Notes under the pieces: generated by a model
The model's database searches: none
The model's input: the letters and a program-made list of their open reading frames with translations, nothing else
Told to the model about the DNA's origin: nothing
Shown here: one piece after another, positions 50,550 through 58,443 of the stretch
Numbering within the stretch: the stretch's first letter is position 1
Layout: each line of letters begins with the position of its first letter
Position numbers and translations under genes: made by a program
From: Bacillota bacterium
GTDB lineage: Bacteria > Bacillota > Clostridia > Peptostreptococcales > Anaerovoracaceae
NCBI GenBank assembly: GCA_016280485.1
Contig: JAEEGU010000051.1
Location: 124,001-188,000, forward strand
DNA length: 64,000 nucleotides
Reading direction: 5' to 3'

Positions 50550-50578
50550 ATTATATAATACCTGCAATATCTTGTCAA
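50550..50578 (-). promoter_or_regulatory. Promoter of the signal peptidase gene (element family)
   Basis: Leftward TTGACA (50578-50573), 17-base spacer, TATAAT (50555-50550). It is the rightmost element promoter, 100 bases from the junction. Confidence 0.85.
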
Positions 50579-50676
50579 CTTCGTGGAATAACGGGATACA
50601 GCGCAATAAAAATGTGTGAAAAACTGCGCAAATACATATATGGAATTTAATCAGGAGATTTGTGATTTACGGATAA

Positions 50677-51099
50677 ATGAGTGGGCTTCACGAGCTGGGG
50701 CATTTGGAAATGATTGGGGCCATCGTTCACCAGCTCACCCGGGATCTCAGCGAAAACCAGATCAAGGCCGACGGCTTCGCCCAGTACTTCGTGGATCACA
50801 CCGCGGGGGTCTATCCCACCGCCGCCTCCGGCTTCCCCTGGTCGGCGGCCTCCATGCAGGTAAAGGGAGACCCCATCGCCGATTTGACGGAGGATCTGGC
50901 CGCGGAGCAGAAGGCCCGGGTCACCTACGACAACATCCTCCGACTCTCCGACGACCCGGACGTGAACGACGTGATCAAGTTTCTGCGGGAGCGGGAGATC
51001 GTCCACTTCCAGCGCTTCGGCGAGGCCCTCCAGCGGCTCCGGGAACGACTGGATCAGAAGAACGTGTATTATATGAACCCCTCCTTTGATCGAAGCTGA
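50677..51099 (+). pseudogene. 5'-truncated CotJC-like manganese catalase
   Basis: The frame from 50677 gives 140 residues, beginning at ELGHLEMIGAIVHQL and continuing through YFVDHTAGVYPTAASGFPWSA and LTEDLAAEQKARVTYDNIL to a natural end. That is the C-terminal two thirds of spore-coat CotJC/Mn-catalase proteins (about 190-200 residues). The N-terminal iron/manganese ligands are missing. There is a stop just before the first ATG and no ribosome-binding site. Sequence becomes GC-rich exactly here. The truncation marks the element/chromosome or assembly junction. Confidence 0.85.
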
Positions 51100-51159
51100 C
51101 AGAGAAGCCGAAAACAGCAGAAGACCCGGGATACGATTTCGTATCCCGGGTCAACCGCT

Positions 51160-51636
51160 TTACCCGTTGAGAATCCACACCCCGGCGTTCAGGTAGGCGG
51201 CAAAGCACACCCACAGAACGTAGGGAATCTGCAAATACGCCGCGGGCTTCTCCACCCGGCGAAAGCGCAGGATCATCCAAATAATCAGCGCCAGCAGAAT
51301 CAGCAGCACGATCAACGCGCCGCCGTAGGTCTGCAGCCTGAAGAAAAAGATGCTCCAGGTAAAATTCACCGCCAATTGCAGCAGGTAGACCTGGATGGCG
51401 TCCGTTCGCTCCTCACTCCGGGCGGACAGCACCACCCGGGCCATGCCGATGCCCATGAGAGCGTAGAGAATGACCCAAACAATAGGAAACACCATTGCCG
51501 GCGGCGACAGGGGCGGCTTGACGACCTGGGCCTTGTACAGCTCCATGCCGTCCCGGGTCAGCCAGGCGGACAGGGCGCCAACCGCTTCCGTAATCAGGAT
51601 CCAAAACGCATAAGTCCATACCGGTTTCTTTTTCAT
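51160..51636 (-). CDS. tspO: TspO/MBR family membrane protein
   Basis: 158 residues with five membrane helices, the full TspO/MBR layout. Family marks include KPPLSPPAMVFPIVWVILY, WSIFFFRLQ and a final YLQIPYVLWVCFAAYLN. The family binds porphyrins and other ligands and affects stress responses. Stands alone between the truncated cotJC and xerD. Host-type GC content. Confidence 0.9.
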   Translation of the reverse strand: MKKKPVWTYAFWILITEAVGALSAWLTRDGMELYKAQVVKPPLSPPAMVFPIVWVILYALMGIGMARVVLSARSEERTDAIQVYLLQLAVNFTWSIFFFRLQTYGGALIVLLILLALIIWMILRFRRVEKPAAYLQIPYVLWVCFAAYLNAGVWILNG

Positions 51637-51737
51637 TTCATATCACCCGGAGATAGTGTATGCAGTTCCAGGAAAAACATTCGCCCGGCTGCCGAGAATG
51701 GTGCACTCGGAGCCGGACGAAGGAATAATCTACGGCA

Positions 51738-52622
51738 TTACGCCTTGGGATGGAACTTGTTGTAGACGGATTTCAGATTCTGCTTGACGATCTGGGCGTA
51801 GATCTGGGTGGAGGAAATATCGCTGTGGCCCAGCATCTCCTGAATGGACTTGAGATCCGCGCCGTTTTCCAGCAGATGGGCCGCGAAGCTGTGCCGCAGG
51901 GTGTGGGGCGTGATGTCCTTCTGGATGTTGGCGGTCTGCTGGTAGTGCTTGATGATCTTCCAGAAACCCTGCCGCGACATGCGCTCGCCGCCCAGGTTGA
52001 CAAAAAGGGCCGTTTCCGTGGGGTCCGCGATCATGCTGGGACGGATCTGAGTCAGGTAGGTCTGAATGGCCCGGACCGCAGCGGGATAGAGGGGGATCAT
52101 CCGGGACTTGCCGCCGGAAGCGCAGCGGATAAAGCCCGCGGGAATGTTGACGCTGTCAACGTCAAGGGAAATCAGCTCGCTGACCCGAATGCCGGTGGCG
52201 TAGAGCAGCTCCAGCATGGCCTTGTCCCGGAAGCCCTTGGGATCCGTGCACTTGGGCTGGGAAAGCAGCAGCTCCACCTCATGCCCCGTCAGAATCTGCG
52301 GGAGCTTCTTTTCCACCTTGGCCAGATGGATCGTGCGGACCGGATTCGCCTCCACGCTTCCGTTGGAAACCAGGTAGCTGTAAAACCCCTTGATGGAAGC
52401 AAGGCTCCGGGTCACAGTGGCGGAGGATTTTCCGGAGTTGGTCAGCCAGGCAAAATAAACAGTCGCTTGCTCCGGCGTCACTTCATCCAGTGAGCAGTCG
52501 AGATTATCGCTGACGTACTTATCAAATTGTCGAAGGTCCCGTATGTAGGAAGCGACCGTATTGGCGGAGGAGTGCTTGACCTCCAGCAAATAGGTCTCAT
52601 ACAGGTTGATGAAATCCGTCAT
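51738..52622 (-). CDS. xerD: Site-specific tyrosine recombinase XerD
   Basis: 294 residues from ATG at 52622. The SAM-like N-terminal domain (about 1-90) is followed by the catalytic domain with Arg in ATGIRVSELISL, Lys in SGGKSRMIPL, HxxR in HTLRHSFAAHL, His in LGHSDISSTQ and Tyr in IYAQIV. Length and ending (YNKFHPKA) are typical of the chromosomal enzyme that resolves dimers at dif. It is not an element integrase by neighbourhood. It directly follows a sporulation-locus-like membrane gene. Confidence 0.92.
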   Translation of the reverse strand: MTDFINLYETYLLEVKHSSANTVASYIRDLRQFDKYVSDNLDCSLDEVTPEQATVYFAWLTNSGKSSATVTRSLASIKGFYSYLVSNGSVEANPVRTIHLAKVEKKLPQILTGHEVELLLSQPKCTDPKGFRDKAMLELLYATGIRVSELISLDVDSVNIPAGFIRCASGGKSRMIPLYPAAVRAIQTYLTQIRPSMIADPTETALFVNLGGERMSRQGFWKIIKHYQQTANIQKDITPHTLRHSFAAHLLENGADLKSIQEMLGHSDISSTQIYAQIVKQNLKSVYNKFHPKA

Positions 52623-52648
52623 AAGCAATCGTTCTTTCGTAATATTTC

Positions 52649-53146
52649 TCACAAAACCAAAGATGCCTGAAGCAGCGAGCCCACACAAGTCGAAAACAGC
52701 ATGGACAGTAGCAGAACCAGCGGCCTGCCGGAGCCGTCCCATGATTCCAGCCAAACAGACCCGGCATAGAAATAGACGGGAAGCGGAAACAGAGAATGAA
52801 AAAAAACCGCAGGCAGGGCTTCCAAAAGCCGATCTGCTCCGCAAAGGGCAAACCCGCACAGGAGAAAGGCGGTAAAGGCGCCCTTCAGGAAAAACAGCAG
52901 ATAAAAAAGGTATCTTCGGCAGAGAAGAAAAGACACGGCCATCAAGCTGGGAAACAACAAGGAACGAAGCAAGATCGGAACCCAGGACGTTTGTTTCACG
53001 GAAAAATCCACAGAAGTCAACGCAGAAGCCTGTAGTCTTGCGCACAGCGCGCCGCACAGTGACCCAACCAGCGTGCAGGTCAGAAGCCGAATTACTTCCT
53101 GTCGATTTGCGTGAAATGCCGATGAGACATGCAGAAAATGTGCCAT
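52649..53146 (-). CDS. Membrane protein upstream of xerD (SpoIIM position)
   Basis: 165 residues from ATG at 53146, behind GAGAGG. Four to five membrane helices (for example LLTCTLVGSLCGALCARL and FYLLFFLKGAFTAFLLCGFALCG). In many Clostridia spoIIM precedes xerD, and the size and topology would suit a diverged SpoIIM, but I see no clear signature. The upstream 250 bases hold only its promoter region. Confidence 0.6.
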   Translation of the reverse strand: MAHFLHVSSAFHANRQEVIRLLTCTLVGSLCGALCARLQASALTSVDFSVKQTSWVPILLRSLLFPSLMAVSFLLCRRYLFYLLFFLKGAFTAFLLCGFALCGADRLLEALPAVFFHSLFPLPVYFYAGSVWLESWDGSGRPLVLLLSMLFSTCVGSLLQASLVL

Positions 53147-53457
53147 GAGAAACCTCTCAAACAAGATGTAGTGTTTGGAGCTTGCGCAGGGCACAATCTG
53201 TACAAACAAGCGTTATTTCCACCAGTTAGCAAGTGTCTTATGCCCTGTTAATATACCCGAAAATTGTAGTTTTTTCAAGCCTTTTTCTCTAAACACTCGT
53301 TTTTTGTGAATTATTAACAGATATTATGTTAATTGCGTTATGTTAACTTAATAACTAAAACAAGCGATAGTGGTTCTTCATCTTGTCAATCTACCAGATA
53401 TTGAAATACATTTGATTTGTTTCGCGTATTTGCTATTGGCAATAAGCACAAAGACAA
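53147..53457. other. AT-rich intergenic region with a dif-like half-site
   Basis: About 310 bases. TTATGTTAACT at 53338-53348 equals a XerD-arm consensus, and TTATGTTAATT stands just upstream at 53325. No complete 28-bp dif could be aligned. AT-rich promoter-like sequence for the leftward membrane gene is also here. Confidence 0.35.
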
Positions 53458-53871
53458 TTATTCGTAACCGTTTTTCTTTTTCCTGGCGCCGAATAATCCT
53501 CCAATCAGCGAGGCTGCTGCGGTGATCCCCAGCATTCGGCCAAGAGAGTCTGTCCCTGCATCCGGCAGCGCAAAAATGACGCTCAGCGTAGTCACGCAAA
53601 GCACAGCAGCCGCAAGCCCCGACCAGAGCAGCTTCCCCCGGCTGAATCTTCGGGCGGTCAGGAAGCAGCTTATTAAGACCGCCAGACCGTAGATCGAACT
53701 TGCGAACACGCCGCTTTGTCCTATTTCAATTATGTTCCCGTTGATTAACAGTGCGGTTACAGTGATTCCGACTGCAAGGATTACGATTCCGGTCAGCAGA
53801 CTAAACAGCAAATTATGATCGCGCCGCTCCCCTCTCCCCATGCTTGCGGTCAGGGTACGGATTTGTTTCAT
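53458..53871 (-). CDS. TIGR04086-like membrane protein
   Basis: 137 residues from ATG with GGGGAG upstream. Four membrane helices, with LLFSLLTGIVILAVGITVTALL first and a Gly/Ala-rich last helix followed by a basic tail (GARKKKNG). The pattern with SSIYGLAVLISCFLTAR fits the TIGR04086 family of small Firmicutes membrane proteins, whose role is unknown. Single gene, divergent from the resolvase-like gene. Confidence 0.7.
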   Translation of the reverse strand: MKQIRTLTASMGRGERRDHNLLFSLLTGIVILAVGITVTALLINGNIIEIGQSGVFASSIYGLAVLISCFLTARRFSRGKLLWSGLAAAVLCVTTLSVIFALPDAGTDSLGRMLGITAAASLIGGLFGARKKKNGYE

Positions 53872-53991
53872 GCTGAATCTCCCCTTTCGATTCACTATAT
53901 GGTCTGGCTTCCGCTTTCATACCTGGCCCGCCCTTGCTTTTTCAGTCTGGGCTTGTTATAATAGTGCAAGGATTTGGGAGAGGTGATTTCT

Positions 53992-54417
53992 GTGTTCTAT
54001 ACGCCGCCGAAAAGGCCGAAGCTTGCCGTGATTTACGCGCGGGAGGGCCCCGGCATCCCCGGAGCCATGGACGCCGAAAACCAGGAGCGAAGCTGCCGGG
54101 CTTTTTGCTTGGAACGGAATATTCCCGTTTCCCATTCGGTTCGGGTTAAATGCGACGAACGAGAGTCCTTGAACGTGTTGAAAGCCCTGCTTCGGACCCT
54201 GCCGGAGGAGGTGGATACGCTGATTGCTATGCGCTTTTTCTGCTATTCTACCATCTTGCCGGAACTGGGCAGGCTCTGCCTGGCTTTCCAGTGCCGACCC
54301 ACCTGGCTGTTCAGCTTCGACGTTGTGGGCCCAATCCAAACCGCCTTCCACACCTTGACCGCCGAGGATTATGAGGAAGCGGATCGGCTGTATCAGGCGC
54401 TGCTGGCGGACGGTTGA
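53992..54417 (+). CDS. Degenerate resolvase-fold protein
   Basis: 141 residues from GTG at 53992, preceded by GGAGAGG; a TATAAT box lies at 53953-53960. LAVIYAREGPG, then ENQERSCRAFCLERNI and VDTLIAMRFF resemble the N-terminal domain of serine recombinases (YARVS, Q-rich helix, ldR). The catalytic Ser is replaced (YAREG) and there is no DNA-binding tail. Probably a non-catalytic descendant found in related Clostridia chromosomes; function unknown. Confidence 0.55.
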   Translation: MFYTPPKRPKLAVIYAREGPGIPGAMDAENQERSCRAFCLERNIPVSHSVRVKCDERESLNVLKALLRTLPEEVDTLIAMRFFCYSTILPELGRLCLAFQCRPTWLFSFDVVGPIQTAFHTLTAEDYEEADRLYQALLADG

Positions 54418-54471
54418 GCTGTATTTGCGCTCCCTGGTAGTTCTGAATCCGTGAATACAGGAAATTCGATA

Positions 54472-54500
54472 TTGACAAACCGGGTAAAATATGATATTTT
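54472..54500 (+). promoter_or_regulatory. Promoter of the tRNA-Ser pair
   Basis: TTGACA (54472-54477), 17-base spacer, TATTTT (54495-54500), just before tRNA-Ser(TGA). Confidence 0.7.
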
Positions 54501-54515
54501 ATTGGGGCGAAATTC

Positions 54516-54604
54516 GGAGAGATGTCCGAGCGGTTTAAGGAGCCGGTCTTGAAAACCGGTGACCCGGCAACGGGCCGTGGGTTCGAATCCCACTCTCTCC
54601 GCCA
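54516..54604 (+). tRNA. tRNA-Ser (TGA)
   Basis: 89 bases with encoded CCA. Acceptor GGAGAGA with TCTCTCC, class II variable arm, anticodon TGA in loop CTTGAAA, T-arm GTGGG-TTCGAAT-CCCAC. Complete. Confidence 0.97.
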
Positions 54605-54647
54605 TTTTCTTTCCGAAAACAGAATACGATCCTCATACGTCGGATTT

Positions 54648-54739
54648 GGAGTGGTACCCAAGAGGCCGAAGGGGCTCCCCTGCTAAGGGAGTAGGCGTCT
54701 AAAAAGCGCGCGAGAGTTCGAATCTCTCCCACTCCGCCA
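54648..54739 (+). tRNA. tRNA-Ser (GCT)
   Basis: 92 bases with encoded CCA. Acceptor GGAGTGG with CCACTCC, class II variable arm, anticodon GCT in CTGCTAA, T-loop TTCGAAT. Complete. Confidence 0.97.
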
Positions 54740-54740
54740 G

Positions 54741-54770
54741 AAAATAGCACGCTGCGGCGTGCTATTTTCA
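54741..54770 (+). terminator. Terminator of the tRNA-Ser pair
   Basis: AAAATAGCACGC with its perfect complement, 4-base loop, ending TATTTT. Confidence 0.85.
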
Positions 54771-55047
54771 ATGATGTTTGCCCTGACGGGCAAATGATGC
54801 GTGCTGCGTACATGAGGCCGATTTGCTATGATGTGTGCCTTCTGCACGTGAGGGGCAACATCTCTTTTCAGTCATTTTTCAAAATAGAATCATTACATCC
54901 ATATCACATTCGGCGTCAGACGAATAAGTCACATTTTTCGCAACAAAATTAATCATCTTTTTCCACAATAAAAACTGAGAAGCCGTTCTTGACTTCTCAG
55001 CTTTTATTATTATTTTTACTTAGCAGGCCCTTTTTCTATTCAGAATA
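54771..55047. other. Intergenic region with a bidirectional terminator
   Basis: About 275 bases. A CTGAGAAG/CTTCTCAG stem with A/T runs at about 54974-55012 ends degV leftward. Otherwise AT-rich with no gene seen. Confidence 0.6.
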
Positions 55048-55884
55048 TCAATATCCGATAATCAGTCCGCCGCGTTCGGCGTAGAAGCTGTCCAGACCCC
55101 GGGTGGGCAGAATGTCAACGCTGACCCCGGAGAACATCTCCTGCAGGCCGGATTTCAGCTCCTTGGCAGCTTCTTCATTGAAGCAGTGGCTGATAATGAC
55201 ATCCTTGCCCGCCAGGCCGGTTTCCTTGATCTCATTCAGCAGGAAGCGGATCATGTGCTTGACGCCCCGGGCTTTGCCTCGCATGGCGATCTCCCCTGCT
55301 TCGTCGCCCACGCCGATGCCCCAGAATCCAAGGTGCCCGGCTACCAGGGCTTTAAGCTTGCTGACCCGGCCGTTCTTGATGAGGTTGTGGTAGGACTTCA
55401 GTGCGAAAATAATATGAGTGCGGTCCGCGGCCTCACGGACCCGGTCTACGATGTTTTCAAAAGCCAACTTCTTTTCCACCAAAGAACGGGTGAGACGGAT
55501 CAGCAGGGCCGTCTCCGGGCCGGTGGCCCGACTGTCGATGATCTCGATCTCCTTATCAGGCTCGCTTTCCAGCAGAAGATTCTTGGCAGCTACGGCGCTG
55601 TTGTAGCTGCCGGACAGGGCGCTGGAAATGGTAAAGGCCAGCACCGGGCCAGGCTTGGAAAAATGATCCAGCCAGGTCTGCACAGAGGGACAGGCGGTAC
55701 GGGCAAGTTCCGCGGTGTTCTCATTTTCCTGCAGCATGCCGTCGATGTCCATATCGCCCTCGTCCAGGAATTCGTGGCTGCCGATCCGGATTGTGAAGGG
55801 GACAGTGGAAAAGTCGAAGCTCTCCCCTGCTCCCTCCAGGTCAAACAGATCGCAGCTGGAATCAGATACCAAATGCCAAGTCAT
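55048..55884 (-). CDS. DegV family fatty-acid-binding protein
   Basis: 278 residues from ATG at 55884 behind GGGAGG. WHLVSDSSCDL at the start, VPFTIRIGSHEFLDE, and FTISSALSGSYNSAVAA are DegV family marks for the lipid-binding fold. Such proteins feed fatty acids to FakA for phosphorylation. No fakA nearby. Typical length; host gene closed by a terminator. Confidence 0.92.
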   Translation of the reverse strand: MTWHLVSDSSCDLFDLEGAGESFDFSTVPFTIRIGSHEFLDEGDMDIDGMLQENENTAELARTACPSVQTWLDHFSKPGPVLAFTISSALSGSYNSAVAAKNLLLESEPDKEIEIIDSRATGPETALLIRLTRSLVEKKLAFENIVDRVREAADRTHIIFALKSYHNLIKNGRVSKLKALVAGHLGFWGIGVGDEAGEIAMRGKARGVKHMIRFLLNEIKETGLAGKDVIISHCFNEEAAKELKSGLQEMFSGVSVDILPTRGLDSFYAERGGLIIGY

Positions 55885-56016
55885 AGGCGTTCCTCCCTTT
55901 ACACAGGGTTGATTCTGTCTGAATTTTACACATTCTTCCCGCAATTGTCAATAAAAATCGGAAGCTGTTTTCAAACCGTTCATGAATTTGGAAAAATCAG
56001 AAAAGTTTTTCTTGAT

Positions 56017-56040
56017 TTTTTGAAAATATGTGGTATAATA
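56017..56040 (+). promoter_or_regulatory. Promoter of tRNA-Val
   Basis: TTGATT, 16-base spacer and TATAAT just upstream of the tRNA gene. Confidence 0.6.
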
Positions 56041-56051
56041 CTTCTCGCTAC

Positions 56052-56128
56052 GGAGGCTTAGCTCAGCTGGTTAGAGCGCCTGCTTCACACGCAGGAGGTC
56101 ACTGGTTCGAGTCCAGCAGTCTCCACCA
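56052..56128 (+). tRNA. tRNA-Val (CAC)
   Basis: 77 bases with encoded CCA. Acceptor GGAGGCT with AGTCTCC, anticodon stem CCTGC/GCAGG with loop TTCACAC, T-loop TTCGAGT. Complete. Confidence 0.96.
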
Positions 56129-56133
56129 GGAAG

Positions 56134-56157
56134 AAGCACGCGGAAGCGTGCTTTTTT
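56134..56157 (+). terminator. Terminator after tRNA-Val
   Basis: AAGCACGC and GCGTGCTT with a GGAA loop and T-run. Confidence 0.9.
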
Positions 56158-56254
56158 CGTCGAAAAAAATAGGTACATCGGGCAAAGCGAGATATATCAC
56201 GGAATTGCACCCATCCACCGCCAGGCATCCCATGGCTGAAAAGGAGTTGTCGCT

Positions 56255-57130
56255 ATGATTATGGACGGTTATATTTCCTATCTTGATTACAAAACCTACT
56301 ACCGGATCGCAGGACCTGCTTCTTCCCGCAAGACGCCTCTGCTGCTGCTTCACGGCGGGCCGGGCTCTACCCATAACTATTTTGAGGTTCTGGACCGACT
56401 GGCGGAGGAGGACGGGCGGCAGCTCATTTCCTATGATCAGATCGGCTGCGGCAACTCCTACCTGGACGGACACCCGGAGCTCTGGAACATGGAGACCTGG
56501 ATCGGCGAGCTGAAAACGGTTCGCAAGGCGCTGAATCTCAAGGAGCTCTATCTGCTGGGGCAGTCCTGGGGCGGCATGCTGCTGTTGGAGTACATGTGCC
56601 GGCATAAACACGATGGCGTGAAGGGCATTGTTCTGTCCAGTACCCTTCCCTCCAGCAGGCTCTGGGGCGAAGAGCAGGCCAGGATGATCCGGCAACTTCC
56701 TTCTGAAACCCAGGAAATCATCCGGGACGCGACAGCCAGAAATGACTATTCCACCCCTGCCTATCAGGCGGCGGAAGCGTGGTACATGGAGCTTCACGCC
56801 TCCGGCAAGCCCAGCCCGGACGCGCCGGAATGCCTGACAAGGCCCAAACGCCTGGGCAAAGAAAGCTATGAGGCGGGCTGGGGCCCAAATGAATTCACGC
56901 CTATGGGAACTTTAAAAGACTATGATGTGACGGAACTCCTGCCAGGCATCGCCGTGCCCGCCCTGGTGATCAGCGGCGGAAATGATCTCTGCACGCCCTA
57001 TATCGCCAAGACGATGTACGACGGAATACCCAACGCCAGGTGGGAGCTGTTCCGGGATTGCCGTCACTGCTGCTTTGTGGAAGATACGGAGCGCTATATC
57101 CGGGTGCTGAAGGAATGGATGAATCACTGA
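56255..57130 (+). CDS. pip: Proline iminopeptidase-like alpha/beta hydrolase
   Basis: 291 residues; AAGGAG lies 9 bases before ATG. The oxyanion motif HGGPG is at 33-37, the nucleophile motif GQSWGG at 102-107 (Ser104), an acid in GGNDLCTP and the His in CRHCCFVED near the C-terminus complete the triad. This is the peptidase S33 layout that removes N-terminal proline or hydrolyses small amides. Monocistronic between tRNA-Val and tRNA-Pro. Substrate from family only. Confidence 0.9.
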   Translation: MIMDGYISYLDYKTYYRIAGPASSRKTPLLLLHGGPGSTHNYFEVLDRLAEEDGRQLISYDQIGCGNSYLDGHPELWNMETWIGELKTVRKALNLKELYLLGQSWGGMLLLEYMCRHKHDGVKGIVLSSTLPSSRLWGEEQARMIRQLPSETQEIIRDATARNDYSTPAYQAAEAWYMELHASGKPSPDAPECLTRPKRLGKESYEAGWGPNEFTPMGTLKDYDVTELLPGIAVPALVISGGNDLCTPYIAKTMYDGIPNARWELFRDCRHCCFVEDTERYIRVLKEWMNH

Positions 57131-57250
57131 TATTCTGATCCTCCGCCCTGAAATTAATCAATTCTCCGGCGGGCAAAAAAATTTTTGTTTTTTTGAAAAT
57201 AATGCTTGCATTTCTGAATGAGATGTGCTATTATAATGCCCGCAAGAGAT

Positions 57251-57327
57251 CCGGGTGTGGCGAAGTTTGGTATCGCGCTTGAATGGGGTTCAAGAGGCCG
57301 CTGGTTCGAATCCAGTCACTCGGACCA
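57251..57327 (+). tRNA. tRNA-Pro (GGG)
   Basis: 77 bases with encoded CCA. Acceptor CCGGGTG with CACTCGG, anticodon arm CTTGA/TCAAG with loop ATGGGGT, T-arm CTGG-TTCGAAT-CCAG. Complete. Preceded by a TATAAT box near 57231. Confidence 0.95.
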
Positions 57328-57621
57328 AATTACGGGATAGTCCTTTGGGATTATCCCGTAGTTTATTTCAAATACACGGAGAACCAGCGGCCTCTTGTAT
57401 TTCAATCTCGCCGCTCGGGCGGCACGGCGAAGCCGTAGGCCGACCGCTGGTTCGAATCCAGTCACTCGGACCAAATTACGGGATAATCCTTTTGGGATTA
57501 TTCCGTAATTTATTTTCAAATGCACGGAGAACCATCGGCCTCTTGTATTTCAATCTCGCCGCTCGGGCGGCACAGCGAAGCCTTAGGCCGGCCACTGGTT
57601 CGAATTCAGTCGATCGGATCA
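57300..57621 (+). repeat. Tandem 146-bp repeats carrying tRNA-Pro 3' halves
   Basis: The tRNA 3' end (T-arm through CCA) plus the following hairpin is repeated: it ends at 57327, 57473 and, degraded, 57620, giving unit lengths of 146 and 147. Each unit also holds an ACGGGATAATCC-type terminator hairpin and a GCCGCTCGGGCGGC stretch. Copy 2 is perfect over the tRNA end; copy 3 has several substitutions. Confidence 0.9.
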
Positions 57622-57622
57622 A

Positions 57623-57651
57623 AAAAGAGGCTGCCGCAAGGCAGCCTCTTT
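57623..57651. terminator. Bidirectional terminator
   Basis: AAAGAGGCTGCC with its perfect complement around GCAA, with A and T runs on both sides. Ends the leftward ABC operon. Confidence 0.9.
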
Positions 57652-57657
57652 ATGTTG

Positions 57658-58443
57658 CTACGTAATATCCTTCTTGTCATAATGGAACCAGGCGGCAAGG
57701 ATACCCGCCAGACAGGCCCCGGCGCCGATGGCGATTTTCGGCCCATCCAAGGATCCGGTGGTGATGATGTCCGCGCCGTCGCAGTAGGCAAAGGGCGTAA
57801 AGAATTTCAGGACAGACGCGGACTCGCTGAGATTGGAGATCAAATTTACAAAATACAGAAGCACGGCGATCCCCAGGCCGATTCCCACGCTGCCTCGACG
57901 GACAAAAGCGGAGATTCCGTAGCAAATCCCTGAAATTTCAAGCTGAAGCAGATAGTATGCGAAATGCAGCAGCAAAAGGGACTTCCAAGGCACCGGCTCG
58001 CCGATGACAATAATCGAGAGCAGCGACATTCCAAGGATAATCAGGTTCATCAGCGTGAGCTGGACGAAGATGGCCAAAAGCTTTTCGGAAAGAATGCGCC
58101 TGCGGGAAACGGGGTGGGTCAGAAGGAAATCTGCGGTTTTATTGGATTCCTCTTTGCTCAGCATATTGACCGCAGTGATGGCCGCGTAGAAGGCTCCTCC
58201 AATTCCCAGCATACTGCCGCACTCAATGGCGTAAAAGCCCTCCAACGTACCGAAGTTCAACCGGTCCATGCCGAAGGCGGCAGTGAAAGAGCCAAAGGAG
58301 GAAAATAGATTTGTAACGGCGTCCATTTCCCCTCTTACCTCCGTGTAGAGGAACACGCAGACGGACAGCATGACGCTGATAACGCCGGTCCAGATCCAGA
58401 AGGCAGTGCGGCCCTGCCGAAATTCATGCTTCAGAATCGTCAT
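57658..58443 (-). CDS. ABC-2 type transporter permease
   Basis: 261 residues, six predicted membrane helices, starting TILKHEFRQGRTAFWIWTGVI, the usual opening of ABC-2 permeases of exporter type. SKEESNKTADFLLTHPVSRRRIL is the conserved cytoplasmic loop. Start overlaps the ATPase stop (ATGA), so they form one transporter. Together with the SdpI-like and ArsR genes it makes a four-gene leftward operon, suggesting export linked to peptide toxin or envelope stress. Confidence 0.88.
   Translation of the reverse strand: MTILKHEFRQGRTAFWIWTGVISVMLSVCVFLYTEVRGEMDAVTNLFSSFGSFTAAFGMDRLNFGTLEGFYAIECGSMLGIGGAFYAAITAVNMLSKEESNKTADFLLTHPVSRRRILSEKLLAIFVQLTLMNLIILGMSLLSIIVIGEPVPWKSLLLLHFAYYLLQLEISGICYGISAFVRRGSVGIGLGIAVLLYFVNLISNLSESASVLKFFTPFAYCDGADIITTGSLDGPKIAIGAGACLAGILAAWFHYDKKDIT

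Larger units (their letters stand above)
1..50680. mobile_element. Conjugative element with plasmid-type replication and partition (right end; left end outside window)
   Basis: The stretch holds a type IV secretion gene set (VirB2, VirB3/PrgI, VirB4, VirB6, VirD4, CHAP hydrolase), a RepB-type initiator beside an iteron array, two partition modules, a primase, restriction systems and an AcrVA2 homologue. Almost all genes run leftward and share one promoter architecture. The right limit is placed where a cotJC-like coding sequence begins without its 5' third. It may be an integrated element, or a plasmid joined to chromosome by assembly error. No integrase or relaxase was recognised, so the transfer and integration chemistry cannot be assigned from this window. 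Confidence 0.75.

Noticed and set aside
51738..52622. XerD-like gene as the integrase of the element
   Set aside because: Sequence, length and neighbourhood fit the chromosomal XerD, and it lies outside the junction.
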